From the NCBI GenBank assembly GCA_947630505.1, contig CANRHV010000002.1:1-64000 (forward strand): a DNA stretch of 64,000 nt, in the 5' to 3' direction. How positions within the stretch are numbered: the stretch's first letter is position 1; each line of letters opens with the position of its first letter. Positions 16,538 to 24,942 of the stretch are shown piece by piece. The stretch comes from an uncultured Monoglobus sp. (GTDB taxonomy: Bacteria; Bacillota; Clostridia; Monoglobales; Monoglobaceae). Both the position numbers and the translations under genes were made by a program. The notes below the pieces were generated by a model. That model ran no database searches. It was not told the DNA's origin and worked only from the letters and a program-made list of their open reading frames with translations.

Positions 16538-17266
16538 GTGCGTGTTGCGATTTGTGACGACGAGAATGCTTGGGTGAACAGGATCGAAGAACATCTGCTC
16601 AAATTTAAGGAGTCTCACAAGAATATCGAATGGGAGGTATTCTATTCGGGTGAGCAGCTTGTTGAGCATTATTCCTGCGGGGGAAGATTTTTTGATATTA
16701 TTATACTTGATATCGAGCTTAAAGAGCTGTCGGGTATCGAAACCGCTTTAAAGATTCGCGAGGCGGACAAAAAAACCGCTATTTTTTTCATGACGTCTCA
16801 CACGAAATATGTTTATGACTGCTTTAAGCCCGCGCCCGCGAATTTCTGGGTCAAGCCCGTCGAGTATGAGGTCTTGCGCGATGATTTTGAGGAAGTTATA
16901 CGAAAGTCGGCCGACATGCAAAAAGAGCTTATTTTCAAATGCCGCGGCGAGTACAAAAAGATCCCGCGCGGAAGCGTGAACTATATCACAAGCAGCGCTA
17001 AAAAGGTGCTTATTCACACCGAAGGCGGGGATTTTGAAATATACGGCACGCTGAAAGGCATTTCGGAGCGGCTCGGAGCCCGCGGTTTTTCGTCTCCCCA
17101 TAAGTCATACTTCGTTAATCTCGACAAAGTGGAGACCTTTAACGCAAAAGAGGTGGTACTGAGCGGAGGCGAGCATATACCCGTCAGCAAGTCTAGGCGG
17201 CAGCAGTTCAAAAAGGATTTTCTTGAGTATGTGAGCGGAGATAATTATGATATATACGGCGATTGA
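16538..17266 (+). CDS. LytTR-family response regulator (AgrA-like)
   Basis: About 242 residues from the GTG at 16538 (MRVAICDDE); the GTG at 16529 is an alternative. The receiver domain (residues 1-120) has the acidic pocket CDDE and phospho-acceptor Asp in IIILDIELKELSGIE. The C-terminal LytTR DNA-binding domain (about 140-240) has the family core FSSPHKSYFVNLDKV and IPVSKSRRQQF. Such regulators control peptide-quorum-type and surface functions. It overlaps the downstream kinase gene by 20 bases, so the two are co-translated. The direct upstream neighbour is the virion-gene cassette, but each has its own terminator or promoter. Confidence 0.93.
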   Translation: MRVAICDDENAWVNRIEEHLLKFKESHKNIEWEVFYSGEQLVEHYSCGGRFFDIIILDIELKELSGIETALKIREADKKTAIFFMTSHTKYVYDCFKPAPANFWVKPVEYEVLRDDFEEVIRKSADMQKELIFKCRGEYKKIPRGSVNYITSSAKKVLIHTEGGDFEIYGTLKGISERLGARGFSSPHKSYFVNLDKVETFNAKEVVLSGGEHIPVSKSRRQQFKKDFLEYVSGDNYDIYGD

Positions 17267-18527
17267 CTTGATCACATTGGTGTTTGAGATAATAGTTACA
17301 TATATGTTTTTCGATGCGGTGCTTGATTCGCGCAGGGGCGGCGCTTTGGCGCGCGCGGCTGTAGGCGCGGCATACTGTGTTTTGACATGGCTTTATAATA
17401 TTTATATCGAGTCGTTTGTTTTGTCTTTTGTAATTATGCTGCTTTTAACGTTTATGTGCACCGCGGTATACAAAGACAGCGCGCTGAAAAAATTATTGAT
17501 GTCGCTGCTTTATATGCTTTTTATTGCAGTCTCAAATTTTGTTTTTATTTTGGCGGGACTGACCTTCGGGATCTCCATTGAGGAAATGGTAAGAGACAAA
17601 AGCATATACAATATCATGGGTCTGGTCATTGTTATGATCCTGATGACTATTATGGTTAAAGCGGCGGGACTGTTTTTTTACAGAAGCCGAGCGAAGGTCA
17701 GCGCGAGTTATTGGATATTGCTTCTCAGTATCCCCGTTGTGAATATTATTTTTATACTGCATTACACCCGCTATCTTTACAGTCTCAACGCGGAGTTTTC
17801 ATATTCTCTTGTTATATTGACGGTCTCAGCGATGTATTCGACCCTGCTTGTGTTTTATCTTTTCGATAAGCTGACGGCGCTGCTCTCGGAGCGCGACGCG
17901 CTGAGCGAGCAGGTGGGCGGACAGAGGCGCCGGGACGTTGAAATTGATAAAAAAGAGGAGCATATTATGTCGGTCAGACATGATATAGTAAACCATATGC
18001 GGGTAATTCAATCGCTGATACGGCGCGGCGACCCGGATGCGGCGGATCGGTACATAGACGAGCTGGGTCTTGATTTCGAGGGCGCCGATGAATTGATCGA
18101 CACCGGAAACACGGCGATAGATATTTTGGTCAGCGGAAAAAAGAGCGCCGCCCGGCGGCTCGGTATAGTTTTTCGCGAGAAAATGATCATTCCCGAAAAT
18201 CTGAAAATAAGCAATGTTGACGCGGTGATACTTCTGGGCAATCTGCTGGATAATGCCATTGAGGGCTGCGAAAGAGCCGACGCGGCGGAAAAGCATATTG
18301 ATCTGACGCTGAAGTACAGAAACAGCTATCTGCTCTGCGTTGTTGAAAACACGTCGGATCCGGTCAAAATCGGACGCGGCTTTTTGAAAACGTCAAAACA
18401 GGATGCGGACTCTCACGGTATCGGCCTTAGAAATATAAAGCGCATCGTGAACAAATACAACGGAGAGTCGGTCCAAAAATATGAAAACGGAGTTTTCGTA
18501 TCCGAAATATTGATTTTTATTGATTAA
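17247..18527 (+). CDS. GHKL-domain sensor histidine kinase (AgrC/VirS-like)
   Basis: 426 residues. The first ~200 form about six membrane helices as in AgrC-type peptide sensors. A coiled segment leads to the H-box SVRHDIVNHMRVIQSL, with the phospho-accepting His in RHD. The N-box is LLGNLLDNAIEGCERA and the G-box HGIGLRNIKRIVNKYNG. No AgrB/AgrD-type peptide-processing genes are adjacent, so the signal is unknown. It forms a co-translated pair with the LytTR regulator. Confidence 0.92.
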   Translation: MIYTAIDLITLVFEIIVTYMFFDAVLDSRRGGALARAAVGAAYCVLTWLYNIYIESFVLSFVIMLLLTFMCTAVYKDSALKKLLMSLLYMLFIAVSNFVFILAGLTFGISIEEMVRDKSIYNIMGLVIVMILMTIMVKAAGLFFYRSRAKVSASYWILLLSIPVVNIIFILHYTRYLYSLNAEFSYSLVILTVSAMYSTLLVFYLFDKLTALLSERDALSEQVGGQRRRDVEIDKKEEHIMSVRHDIVNHMRVIQSLIRRGDPDAADRYIDELGLDFEGADELIDTGNTAIDILVSGKKSAARRLGIVFREKMIIPENLKISNVDAVILLGNLLDNAIEGCERADAAEKHIDLTLKYRNSYLLCVVENTSDPVKIGRGFLKTSKQDADSHGIGLRNIKRIVNKYNGESVQKYENGVFVSEILIFID

Positions 18528-18550
18528 ATTTTTGATTGACCTGAGACAGC

Positions 18551-18576
18551 GGTCTATTTTTCCCGAAAAACAGACC
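18551..18576. repeat. inverted repeat downstream of the sensor kinase
   Basis: GGTCTATTTTTCCCGAAAAACAGACC, an 11-bp interrupted palindrome without a U-tract. It lies about 40 bases upstream of an extended -10 (TGTTATAAT at 18613-18621). It could be an operator for the neighbouring LytTR regulator. Confidence 0.4.
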
Positions 18577-18627
18577 AGTTTTACCGTGTAGAGATTTTTT
18601 GCGCGATTTTTGTGTTATAATATGATC

Positions 18628-18716
18628 AGCGGACGCGGACGGGTGCGGCGGCCGACTTGGTGAGTTTTATTAATAAAACCCTTTAAAAACCCGAGCCGCG
18701 CGGCTCGGGTTTTTCG
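18628..18716 (+). ncRNA. candidate short RNA downstream of the two-component pair
   Basis: An extended -10 (TG-T-TATAAT) with a poor -35 would start an RNA of about 85 nt. It would contain the palindrome GTTTTATTAATAAAAC and end at the perfect terminator AAAAACCCGAGCCG/CGGCTCGGGTTTTT. It has no ORF with a ribosome site. Alternatively the terminator simply serves the kinase and cyclophilin genes. Confidence 0.3.
18685..18716. terminator. bidirectional terminator between kinase and cyclophilin genes
   Basis: AAAAACCCGAGCCGCGCGGCTCGGGTTTTT is an almost perfect palindrome between convergent genes. Confidence 0.88.
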
Positions 18717-18730
18717 TTCAAGTTTTTGTG

Positions 18731-19411
18731 TTATTCGGAAATGACCTCGGCTTTTTCGATCACTATCGGGGTTTGGGGCATTCCCTGAGAATCGCGGGGA
18801 ACATCAAGAAATCCGTCCACTACTTCCATGCCCTCGGTCACCTGTCCGAAAACGGCGTAATTGCCGTCGAGATTCGGCAGATCGTCATAGCATATATAGA
18901 ACTGGCTGGACGCCGAGTCGGGAGCCTGCGAGCGCGCCATTGCCACGCTACCGCGCAGATGCGGAAGCGTGTTTTGCTCAAAGCCGTTTGAGTAGAACTC
19001 GCCCTTGATCGTCTTGTCGCTGCCGCCGGTGCCGTTGCCGTCGGGATCGCCGCCCTGCGCCACAAACGCGTCGATCACGCGGTGGAATGTCAGGCCGTCA
19101 TAAAAACCGCTTTTTACCAGACTCAGGAAGTTTTCGACCGTCTCGGGCGCGTACTCGGGCGCGCAGACAATGGTGAAGGTTCCGCCGTCGCTCATGGTGA
19201 ACTTAACTGTAGGTCCGTCCTCGGGGACTTTGCCGTCAAACTCGAAGGCCTCTCCTACATTCTTTGATGAACTGTCTGAGTTTGACGAGCTGTCTGATTT
19301 TGAGTCGCTTGATTTTGACGAGCTTTGCGAGCCGCAGGCGGTCAGCGCCGACAATGCCAGAGCGAGCGCGGCGACCAGACAAAGCCGTTTTAAAATTTTT
19401 GTGTGTTTCAT
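18731..19411 (-). CDS. cyclophilin-type peptidyl-prolyl isomerase lipoprotein
   Basis: 226 residues from the ATG at 19411 (AGGAGG); the track start 46 codons upstream is upstream of the promoter. A signal peptide ends in the lipobox LSALTAC, so it is anchored outside the membrane. A Ser/Lys/Asp-rich linker follows, then a cyclophilin domain with VENFLSLVKSGFYDGLTFHRVI, QGGDPDGNGTGG and ASSQFYI, the conserved active-site segments. It accelerates Pro isomerisation of exported proteins. Monocistronic, with a strong promoter. Confidence 0.93.
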   Translation of the reverse strand: MKHTKILKRLCLVAALALALSALTACGSQSSSKSSDSKSDSSSNSDSSSKNVGEAFEFDGKVPEDGPTVKFTMSDGGTFTIVCAPEYAPETVENFLSLVKSGFYDGLTFHRVIDAFVAQGGDPDGNGTGGSDKTIKGEFYSNGFEQNTLPHLRGSVAMARSQAPDSASSQFYICYDDLPNLDGNYAVFGQVTEGMEVVDGFLDVPRDSQGMPQTPIVIEKAEVISE

Positions 19412-19442
19412 TTGGGTTCCTCCTAAAAATATTATTGTATAT

Positions 19443-19471
19443 ATTTTACATAAAATACGGCATGATGTCAA
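19443..19471 (-). promoter_or_regulatory. promoter of the cyclophilin gene
   Basis: Minus strand TTGACA, 17-base spacer, TAAAAT with extended TG; about 30 bases before the ATG. Confidence 0.8.
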
Positions 19472-19489
19472 GGCCGGAGACGGTTTTAC

Positions 19490-19514
19490 AAAAAAGCCGC
19501 GTATTTCGGCGGCT
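19490..19514 (-). terminator. minus-strand terminator-like hairpin with no obvious gene
   Basis: On the minus strand GCCGC, loop CGAAATAC, GCGGC, then TTTTTT. It lies upstream of the cyclophilin promoter, with no minus-strand gene before it. It may stop readthrough or an antisense RNA from the glutamate synthase leader. Confidence 0.4.
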
Positions 19515-19533
19515 GTTTTGTATAATTTTTTTG

Positions 19534-19562
19534 TTGACTTTTTTCTCATACAGTGGTATACT
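19534..19562 (+). promoter_or_regulatory. promoter of the glutamate synthase operon
   Basis: TTGACT, 17-base spacer, TATACT. The predicted start near 19569 places a terminator hairpin directly in the leader. Confidence 0.75.
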
Positions 19563-19577
19563 GTATAAACCGAACAA

Positions 19578-19618
19578 AGGCGTTCGTCTGCTCAATGAGC
19601 GGCGAACGCCTGTTTTTT
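19578..19618 (+). terminator. leader terminator (attenuator candidate) of the glutamate synthase operon
   Basis: AGGCGTTCG pairs CGAACGCCT, with an inner GCTCA/TGAGC stem, followed by GTTTTTTTG, only about 10 bases after the predicted start. A second imperfect hairpin (GCGTCGGG...CCCGATCGC) follows before the first gene. An early terminator in an amino-acid synthesis leader suggests antitermination control. Confidence 0.6.
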
Positions 19619-19705
19619 TGCTCGGAATACGGGCGTCGGGAGAATATTTTCGCGGAAGCGCGCGTTTGAATATCCCCGATCGCTATGTTGGAAGGAGAAA
19701 GAGCT

Positions 19706-20827
19706 ATGCTACTCAGAGAAGGCGAAAACGGCAACAGGATTCCGGCGGGATGCGCTATATCCGGTATTTTCTCGAAAAGCGGAACGAGAATCAACGGCAA
19801 GCAAATCATCGATTCGATTTCCGTTATGCACGACCGCTCAAACGGTCTCGGCGGCGGATTCGCGGGTTACGGCATTTATCCCGAATACAAGAATCAGTAT
19901 GCCTTCCACGTTTTCTACGAAACAAACGAGGCGAAAGAAATCTGCGAAAGGTACCTCGACCGTCATTTTGACGTTATCAACCTTTCGAAAATACCCATCA
20001 GAAGGATCCCCGAGATCAAGGACGAGCCCCTGATCTGGAGGTATTTTGTCGATCCCCTGCGCACGCGGCTGGCGGCCTCGCAGCTTGACGAGAAGGAGTA
20101 CGTTGTGCGCTGCGTCAACAGGATCAACACCAAGCTTGACGGCTGCTATGTTTTCTCATGCGGAAAGAATATGGGCGTGTTCAAGGCGGTGGGATTCCCC
20201 GAGGACGTGGGCAGATTCTACAGATTAAACGAATACGACGGCTATTGTTGGACGGCGCACGGCCGCTATCCCACAAACACTCCCGGCTGGTGGGGCGGAG
20301 CGCATCCGTTCGCGATGCTTGATTACTCGATCGTGCACAACGGCGAGATCTCGTCCTACGACGCGAACCGCCGCTTTATCGAGATGTACGGCTACAAATG
20401 CAACCTTTTGACCGACACCGAGGTCATCACCTACATAACCGACTATCTGCTTCGCAAGCAGAAATTGAGCCTTGAGGAAATGGCGAGCGTCGTGGCCGCG
20501 CCCTTCTGGTCGACCATAGAACACATGGAGGAGCCGGAAAAAAGCAGACTCAAATTCCTGCGCAACAAGTTCAGCAGTCTGCTTATCACGGGTCCGTTCT
20601 CGATACTGCTCGGCTTCACCGGAGGCATGATGGCCTTAAACGACAGGCTCAAGCTGCGCAGCATGGTTGTGGGCGAGAAGGACGACATGGTCTATATCGC
20701 CAGCGAGGAGTGCGCCATGCGCGTGATAGAGCCCAACCTTGACACTATCTGGTCGCCCAGAGGCGGCGAGCCTGTGATCGTGCGGCTTTACGACGAGGCA
20801 ATGGAAGAGATCGGAGGTGACGAATAA
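19706..20827 (+). CDS. glutamate synthase, glutamine amidotransferase (class II) subunit
   Basis: 373 residues from the ATG at 19706 after GGAAGGAG; the ATG at 19685 lies before that site. The N-terminal nucleophile Cys is in PAGCAISGIFSK, about residue 16, so a short propeptide must be removed. HDRSNGLGGGFAGYG, TAHGRYPTNTPGWWGG and IVHNGEISSYDANRR are class II (Ntn) amidotransferase landmarks. It releases ammonia from glutamine for the synthase subunit encoded next. In Bacillus and E. coli this is one domain of a ~1500-residue protein; here it is a separate gene, as in archaea and many Clostridia. The stop and next start overlap as TAATG. Confidence 0.92.
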   Translation: MLLREGENGNRIPAGCAISGIFSKSGTRINGKQIIDSISVMHDRSNGLGGGFAGYGIYPEYKNQYAFHVFYETNEAKEICERYLDRHFDVINLSKIPIRRIPEIKDEPLIWRYFVDPLRTRLAASQLDEKEYVVRCVNRINTKLDGCYVFSCGKNMGVFKAVGFPEDVGRFYRLNEYDGYCWTAHGRYPTNTPGWWGGAHPFAMLDYSIVHNGEISSYDANRRFIEMYGYKCNLLTDTEVITYITDYLLRKQKLSLEEMASVVAAPFWSTIEHMEEPEKSRLKFLRNKFSSLLITGPFSILLGFTGGMMALNDRLKLRSMVVGEKDDMVYIASEECAMRVIEPNLDTIWSPRGGEPVIVRLYDEAMEEIGGDE

Positions 20828-22332
20828 TGCTGCGTGACTACTTATATCCCGAATACGAGGCGGTGCGCAATTCCGAGCTGTGTATCGGCTGCCGCGCCTG
20901 TGAGCGCCAGTGCTCAAACGAGGTTCATCGCTACGACAGCGACCTGGGCAAGATGGTGAGTGACAGCACAAATTGCGTTGATTGTCAGAGGTGCGTTTGC
21001 CTCTGCCCGACCCACGCCCTTAAAATTGTAAAGAGCGACCATACATTCAAGCTCAACGCCAACTGGACACAGGAGGCTATAACCGACGTTATTCGTCAGG
21101 CGGGCACCGGAGCGGTGCTGCTTTCCGCCATGGGCAACCCAAAGGAATACCCGGTCTATTGGGACAAGATGCTCATCAACGCGTCTCAGGTGACAAATCC
21201 GTCGATCGACCCGCTGCGCGAGCCTATGGAGACAAAAACGTACCTCGGCAAAAAGTCTGAGGAGATACAAAGGGACAGAAACGGAAACATTATTCCCGAG
21301 ACATCGCCGCAGATCGAACTGGAGACGCCGATCATGTTTTCGGCCATGTCCTACGGCTCGATAAGCTACAACGCTCACAAGAGCCTCGCGACGGCGGCCG
21401 AGGAGCTGGGCATCTTATACAACACAGGCGAGGGCGGACTGCACGAAGACTTTTACCAGTACGGCCCCAACACGATCGTTCAGGTCGCGTCGGGAAGATT
21501 CGGCGTGCACGAGGACTATTTAAACGCTGGCGCCGCCATAGAGATCAAAATGGGTCAGGGCGCCAAGCCCGGCATTGGCGGACACCTGCCGGGTGAGAAA
21601 ATAGTTGACGACATTTCAAAGACAAGAATGATCCCCGAGGGAACCGACGCGATATCGCCGGCGCCCCATCACGACATATACTCGATTGAGGACCTGCGAC
21701 AGTTGGTGTTCTCGCTGAAAGAGGCCAGCGACTACAAAAAGCCGGTCATCGTCAAGATCGCGGCCGTGCATAACGTGGCGGCGATCGCAAGCGGCATAGC
21801 CAGAAGCGGCGCGGATATAATCGCAATCGACGGTTATCGCGGCGGCACGGGCGCGGCTCCCAAAAGAATACGCGACAACGTGGGTATTCCCATTGAACTG
21901 GCGCTCGCAAGCGTAGATCAGCGTCTCCGCGACGAGGGCATCCGCGACGAGGTGTCCGTTGTCGTCGGCGGAAGCATCAGAAGCAGCGCCGACGTGGTAA
22001 AGGCGATAGCGCTTGGCGCCGACGCGGTCTATATCGCGACATCGGCTCTTATCGCACTGGGCTGCCATCTCTGCCGCAGCTGTCAGGCGGGCAAGTGCAA
22101 CTGGGGCATTGCCACCCAGGTGCCCGAGCTGGTAAAGCGCCTCAACCCGGCGGACGGCAAGGAAAGGCTTGTGAATCTGGTTCATGCCTGGACCCATGAG
22201 ATCAAAGAAATGATGGGCGGTATGGGCATCAACTCGATCGAGGCTCTGCGCGGAAACAGGCTTATGCTCAGAGGTATCGGGCTCACAAGCAAAGAGCTTG
22301 AGATCCTGGGCATCAAACACGCGGGCGAATAA
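20827..22332 (+). CDS. glutamate synthase FMN-binding central subunit with ferredoxin domain
   Basis: 501 residues. The first ~70 carry two 4Fe-4S motifs (CIGCRACERQC and CVDCQRCVCLCP). The rest is the FMN-binding TIM barrel of glutamate synthase: MFSAMSYGSISYNAHKSL, EGGLHEDFY, KMGQGAKPGIGGHLPG, IDGYRGGTGAAP and ALGCHLCRSCQAGKCNWGIATQ, a Cys-rich cluster near the end. It reduces 2-oxoglutarate plus ammonia to glutamate. Electrons would come from the Fe-S and FAD proteins downstream. Confidence 0.95.
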   Translation: MLRDYLYPEYEAVRNSELCIGCRACERQCSNEVHRYDSDLGKMVSDSTNCVDCQRCVCLCPTHALKIVKSDHTFKLNANWTQEAITDVIRQAGTGAVLLSAMGNPKEYPVYWDKMLINASQVTNPSIDPLREPMETKTYLGKKSEEIQRDRNGNIIPETSPQIELETPIMFSAMSYGSISYNAHKSLATAAEELGILYNTGEGGLHEDFYQYGPNTIVQVASGRFGVHEDYLNAGAAIEIKMGQGAKPGIGGHLPGEKIVDDISKTRMIPEGTDAISPAPHHDIYSIEDLRQLVFSLKEASDYKKPVIVKIAAVHNVAAIASGIARSGADIIAIDGYRGGTGAAPKRIRDNVGIPIELALASVDQRLRDEGIRDEVSVVVGGSIRSSADVVKAIALGADAVYIATSALIALGCHLCRSCQAGKCNWGIATQVPELVKRLNPADGKERLVNLVHAWTHEIKEMMGGMGINSIEALRGNRLMLRGIGLTSKELEILGIKHAGE

Positions 22333-22347
22333 GGAGGGAATGCCGTA

Positions 22348-22785
22348 ATGAAAAGAATTTATGTTAATGAGGAATGGTGCCTCGGCTGCCATTTGTGCGA
22401 ATACCAATGCGCCTTCGCAAATTCGGGTATGGACGATATGGTCAAGGCCCTAAAGGGCAAGACCATCCATCCGAGGATACAAGTCGAGGGCGACAACAAG
22501 ATAAGCTTCGCGGTCAACTGCCGCCATTGTTCCGACGCCCGCTGCGTCAAAGGCTGCATTTCCGGTGCGCTGTCCCGCGATAAGGACGGAGTCGTGGTAA
22601 TAGACACCGACAAGTGCGTGGGCTGCTTCACCTGCATACTGTCCTGCCCCTACGGCGTGATAATGCCGTCGAGCGACCATTCGGTAGTGCAGAAGTGCCA
22701 GCTTTGCATGGACAACGCGTCGGGAGAACCCGCCTGCGTCAAGGGCTGCCCCAACAGAGCGATAGTATATGAGGAAAGGATTTAG
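22348..22785 (+). CDS. 4Fe-4S ferredoxin-type electron transfer subunit
   Basis: 145 residues with several Cys clusters (CLGCHLCEYQC, CRHCSDARCVKGC, CVGCFTCILSC and CQLCMDNASGEPACVKGC), the HycB/DmsB-like pattern for up to four 4Fe-4S clusters. Cytosolic, no signal peptide. Located between the synthase core and the FAD oxidoreductase, it is likely to pass electrons between them. Confidence 0.9.
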   Translation: MKRIYVNEEWCLGCHLCEYQCAFANSGMDDMVKALKGKTIHPRIQVEGDNKISFAVNCRHCSDARCVKGCISGALSRDKDGVVVIDTDKCVGCFTCILSCPYGVIMPSSDHSVVQKCQLCMDNASGEPACVKGCPNRAIVYEERI

Positions 22786-22794
22786 GGTGATATT

Positions 22795-24033
22795 ATGAAA
22801 TATGATTACTTGATAATCGGTAACTCTATCGCCGCTGTCGGCTGCATCGAGGGCATAAGGGAGAACGACACCGAGGGCAGTATCTGCGTTGTTACCGATG
22901 AGAATTACAGAGTTTACGGACGGCCGCTGATCTCGTATTATCTGTGGAACAAGACCACCGAGAAAAAGATGCTGAGCTACAGACCGGATAATTTTTATAA
23001 GAAAAATGACGTCGAGCTTATGCTCGGCACAAGGGCCGAGAAGATAAACCCCGAAAAGAAAACGGTCAGCCTCAGCGGAGGCCGCGAGATCGGCTACGGC
23101 AAGCTGCTGATCGCCGCGGGCTCATCGCCGTTTGTGCCGCCCATGAAGGGCCTCGACGGAGTGGAAAAGAAATTCAGCTTTATGACGCTGGACGACGCCA
23201 AGGTTCTGGCGGAAGCGATAGGCAAAGACAGCCGAGTGCTGATAGTCGGCGCGGGTCTTATCGGCCTCAAGTGCGCCGAGGGAATAAGCGACCGCGCGGG
23301 CAGCCTGACCGTTGTAGATCTGGCGAACAGGATACTCCCGAGCATTCTGGACGAAAAGGGCTCCGCCATAGTCCAAAAACACATCGAGCGCCGCGGCGTT
23401 AAGTTTTACTTAAACGACAGCGTGGCCGAGTTTAAAGACGGAACGGCGACCCTTTCAAGCGGCAAAAAGATAGAGTATGACGCGGTGGTTATCGCAGTGG
23501 GCGTGCGGCCCAATACCGCTCTCGCGGCCGACGCGGGCGGCGAGGTGAACCGCGGAATCGCCACCGACCTGAAGTGCGTGACCACGATCCCCGATGTGTA
23601 CGCCGCGGGCGACTGCGCCGAATGCTTAAACAGCATAACGGGCAAGAGCCAAGTCCTGGCGCTGCTGCCGAACGCCTACATGATGGGGCACGCGGCGGGC
23701 GTCAACATGAGCGGCGGCGAGGAATTATACGACGACGCCATTCCGATGAACGCCATCGGATTCTGGGGCCTGCATATCATAACCGCGGGCGACTACGAGG
23801 GCGAGGCGTATGTGAAGCGCGAGGGGACCAAGTACAAAAAGCTGGTTACCGCGAACAACAATCTGCGCGGATTCATACTGATCGACGATATCGAAAGAGC
23901 GGGAATCTACACCCGTCTGGTTCGCGAAAAGACGCCGCTTGACGAGATAGATTTCGAGGCGATAAAAGAAAGACCGCAGGAGATGGCGTTCTCAAGAGCG
24001 GTCAGAAAAGACGACTTAGGAGGTGTCAAGTAA
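22795..24033 (+). CDS. FAD/NAD(P)-dependent oxidoreductase, glutamate synthase partner
   Basis: 412 residues. FAD-binding GxGxxG-type start MKYDYLIIGNSIAAVG, a second Rossmann motif for NAD(P)H (VLIVGAGLIGLKCAE), and the FAD signature TIPDVYAAGDCAE. It resembles rubredoxin/nitrite reductase-type pyridine nucleotide oxidoreductases, without an active-site disulphide. It likely oxidises NAD(P)H to feed the synthase. Start codon sits after GGGTGAT; the stop overlaps the next start as TAATG. Confidence 0.9.
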   Translation: MKYDYLIIGNSIAAVGCIEGIRENDTEGSICVVTDENYRVYGRPLISYYLWNKTTEKKMLSYRPDNFYKKNDVELMLGTRAEKINPEKKTVSLSGGREIGYGKLLIAAGSSPFVPPMKGLDGVEKKFSFMTLDDAKVLAEAIGKDSRVLIVGAGLIGLKCAEGISDRAGSLTVVDLANRILPSILDEKGSAIVQKHIERRGVKFYLNDSVAEFKDGTATLSSGKKIEYDAVVIAVGVRPNTALAADAGGEVNRGIATDLKCVTTIPDVYAAGDCAECLNSITGKSQVLALLPNAYMMGHAAGVNMSGGEELYDDAIPMNAIGFWGLHIITAGDYEGEAYVKREGTKYKKLVTANNNLRGFILIDDIERAGIYTRLVREKTPLDEIDFEAIKERPQEMAFSRAVRKDDLGGVK

Positions 24034-24758
24034 TGAAAATCAACGCGGGACTCACATACTACGATGAGATAAACAAAAAGATCCGCGCCACACGCGACAA
24101 AAAAGTCGAGGTGGACAACTGCCTGGGTCAGAGATATATCGGCTGCGGAATTTCCGGCAAGGAGCTTGTGGTAAACGGCACGCCCGGTAACGCGCTTGGG
24201 GCCTACTTAAACGGCGGTACCGTGACAGTCTACGGAAACGCGCAGGACGCCACCGGCGACACCATGAACGACGGCGTGATCTCGATACACGGCTCGTCGG
24301 GCGACGCCACGGGCTACGCCATGCGCGGCGGCAAGATCTTCGTGCAGGGCGACGCGGGCTACCGCGCGGGCATCCACATGAAGGCGTACAAGGACAAGGT
24401 CCCGGTGCTGGTGATCGGCGGCAAGGCCGGAAGCTTTCTCGGCGAGTACCAGGCCGGCGGATATATAATCGTGCTGGGTCTGGGACACGACGACAGAAAG
24501 ACAGTCGTCGAAAGGTTCTGCGCCACGGGAATGCACGGCGGCAAGATATTCCTGCGCTGCGAGGAACTGCCGTTTGACATTCCGCCCCAGGTCAACGCGC
24601 GCAAGGCCGAAAAAGCCGACCTTGACGAGATAGAGGGCTACATCGACGAGTATATAGAAATGTTCGGCGGCGACAAGGCGATAATCATGAAGAAAAACTT
24701 TTTCGTCCTGACCCCCGACAGCAAGAACCAGTATAAGCAGATATATACGGCATGCTAA
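24033..24758 (+). CDS. glutamate synthase GXGXG (alpha-subunit C-terminal) domain protein
   Basis: 241 residues of right-handed beta-helix with regularly spaced Gly motifs (GCGISGKELVVNGTPGNALG, GNAQDATGDTMNDG, GSSGDATGYAMRGG, GDAGYRAGIHMK). This structural domain is fused in bacterial GltB but is separate here. It completes the set of GltS domains in this five-gene operon. The stop codon TAA is formed by the first bases of heptamer array copy F (TAACGTAG). Confidence 0.9.
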   Translation: MKINAGLTYYDEINKKIRATRDKKVEVDNCLGQRYIGCGISGKELVVNGTPGNALGAYLNGGTVTVYGNAQDATGDTMNDGVISIHGSSGDATGYAMRGGKIFVQGDAGYRAGIHMKAYKDKVPVLVIGGKAGSFLGEYQAGGYIIVLGLGHDDRKTVVERFCATGMHGGKIFLRCEELPFDIPPQVNARKAEKADLDEIEGYIDEYIEMFGGDKAIIMKKNFFVLTPDSKNQYKQIYTAC

Positions 24759-24832
24759 CGTAGTGATTAGCGATTAGATAATAGCGAATACGCGGGAATA
24801 ATTCGGCAGATTTCTTTGCCGTGTTCCCGCGT
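24757..24832 (+). repeat. period-7 repeat array, copy F, with hairpin
   Basis: AACGTAG, TGATTAG, CGATTAG, ATAATAG, CGAATAC, GCGGG. An ACGCGGGAA...TTCCCGCGT stem with inner CGGCA/TGCCG, ending near TTCTTTTG, follows. It begins at the stop codon of the preceding gene. The copy at 8198 shares both array and CGCGG stem. Confidence 0.75.
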
Positions 24833-24854
24833 TCTTTTGTACGATGTCTGTCTT

Positions 24855-24880
24855 GCCCCGCCTCAGGCGGGGCTTTTTTT
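24855..24880 (+). terminator. terminator of the glutamate synthase operon
   Basis: GCCCCGCC, loop TCA, GGCGGGGC, TTTTTTT. Confidence 0.92.
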
Positions 24881-24942
24881 ATTGCATAAAATCAATTCGC
24901 GGCGCATAGGATTAAGCAGGAAAAATTCGGGAGGTGCGGAAG

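Noticed and set aside
16538-18527. Complete agr-type quorum system
   Set aside because: Only regulator and sensor are present; no AgrB protease or AgrD peptide gene found on either side.
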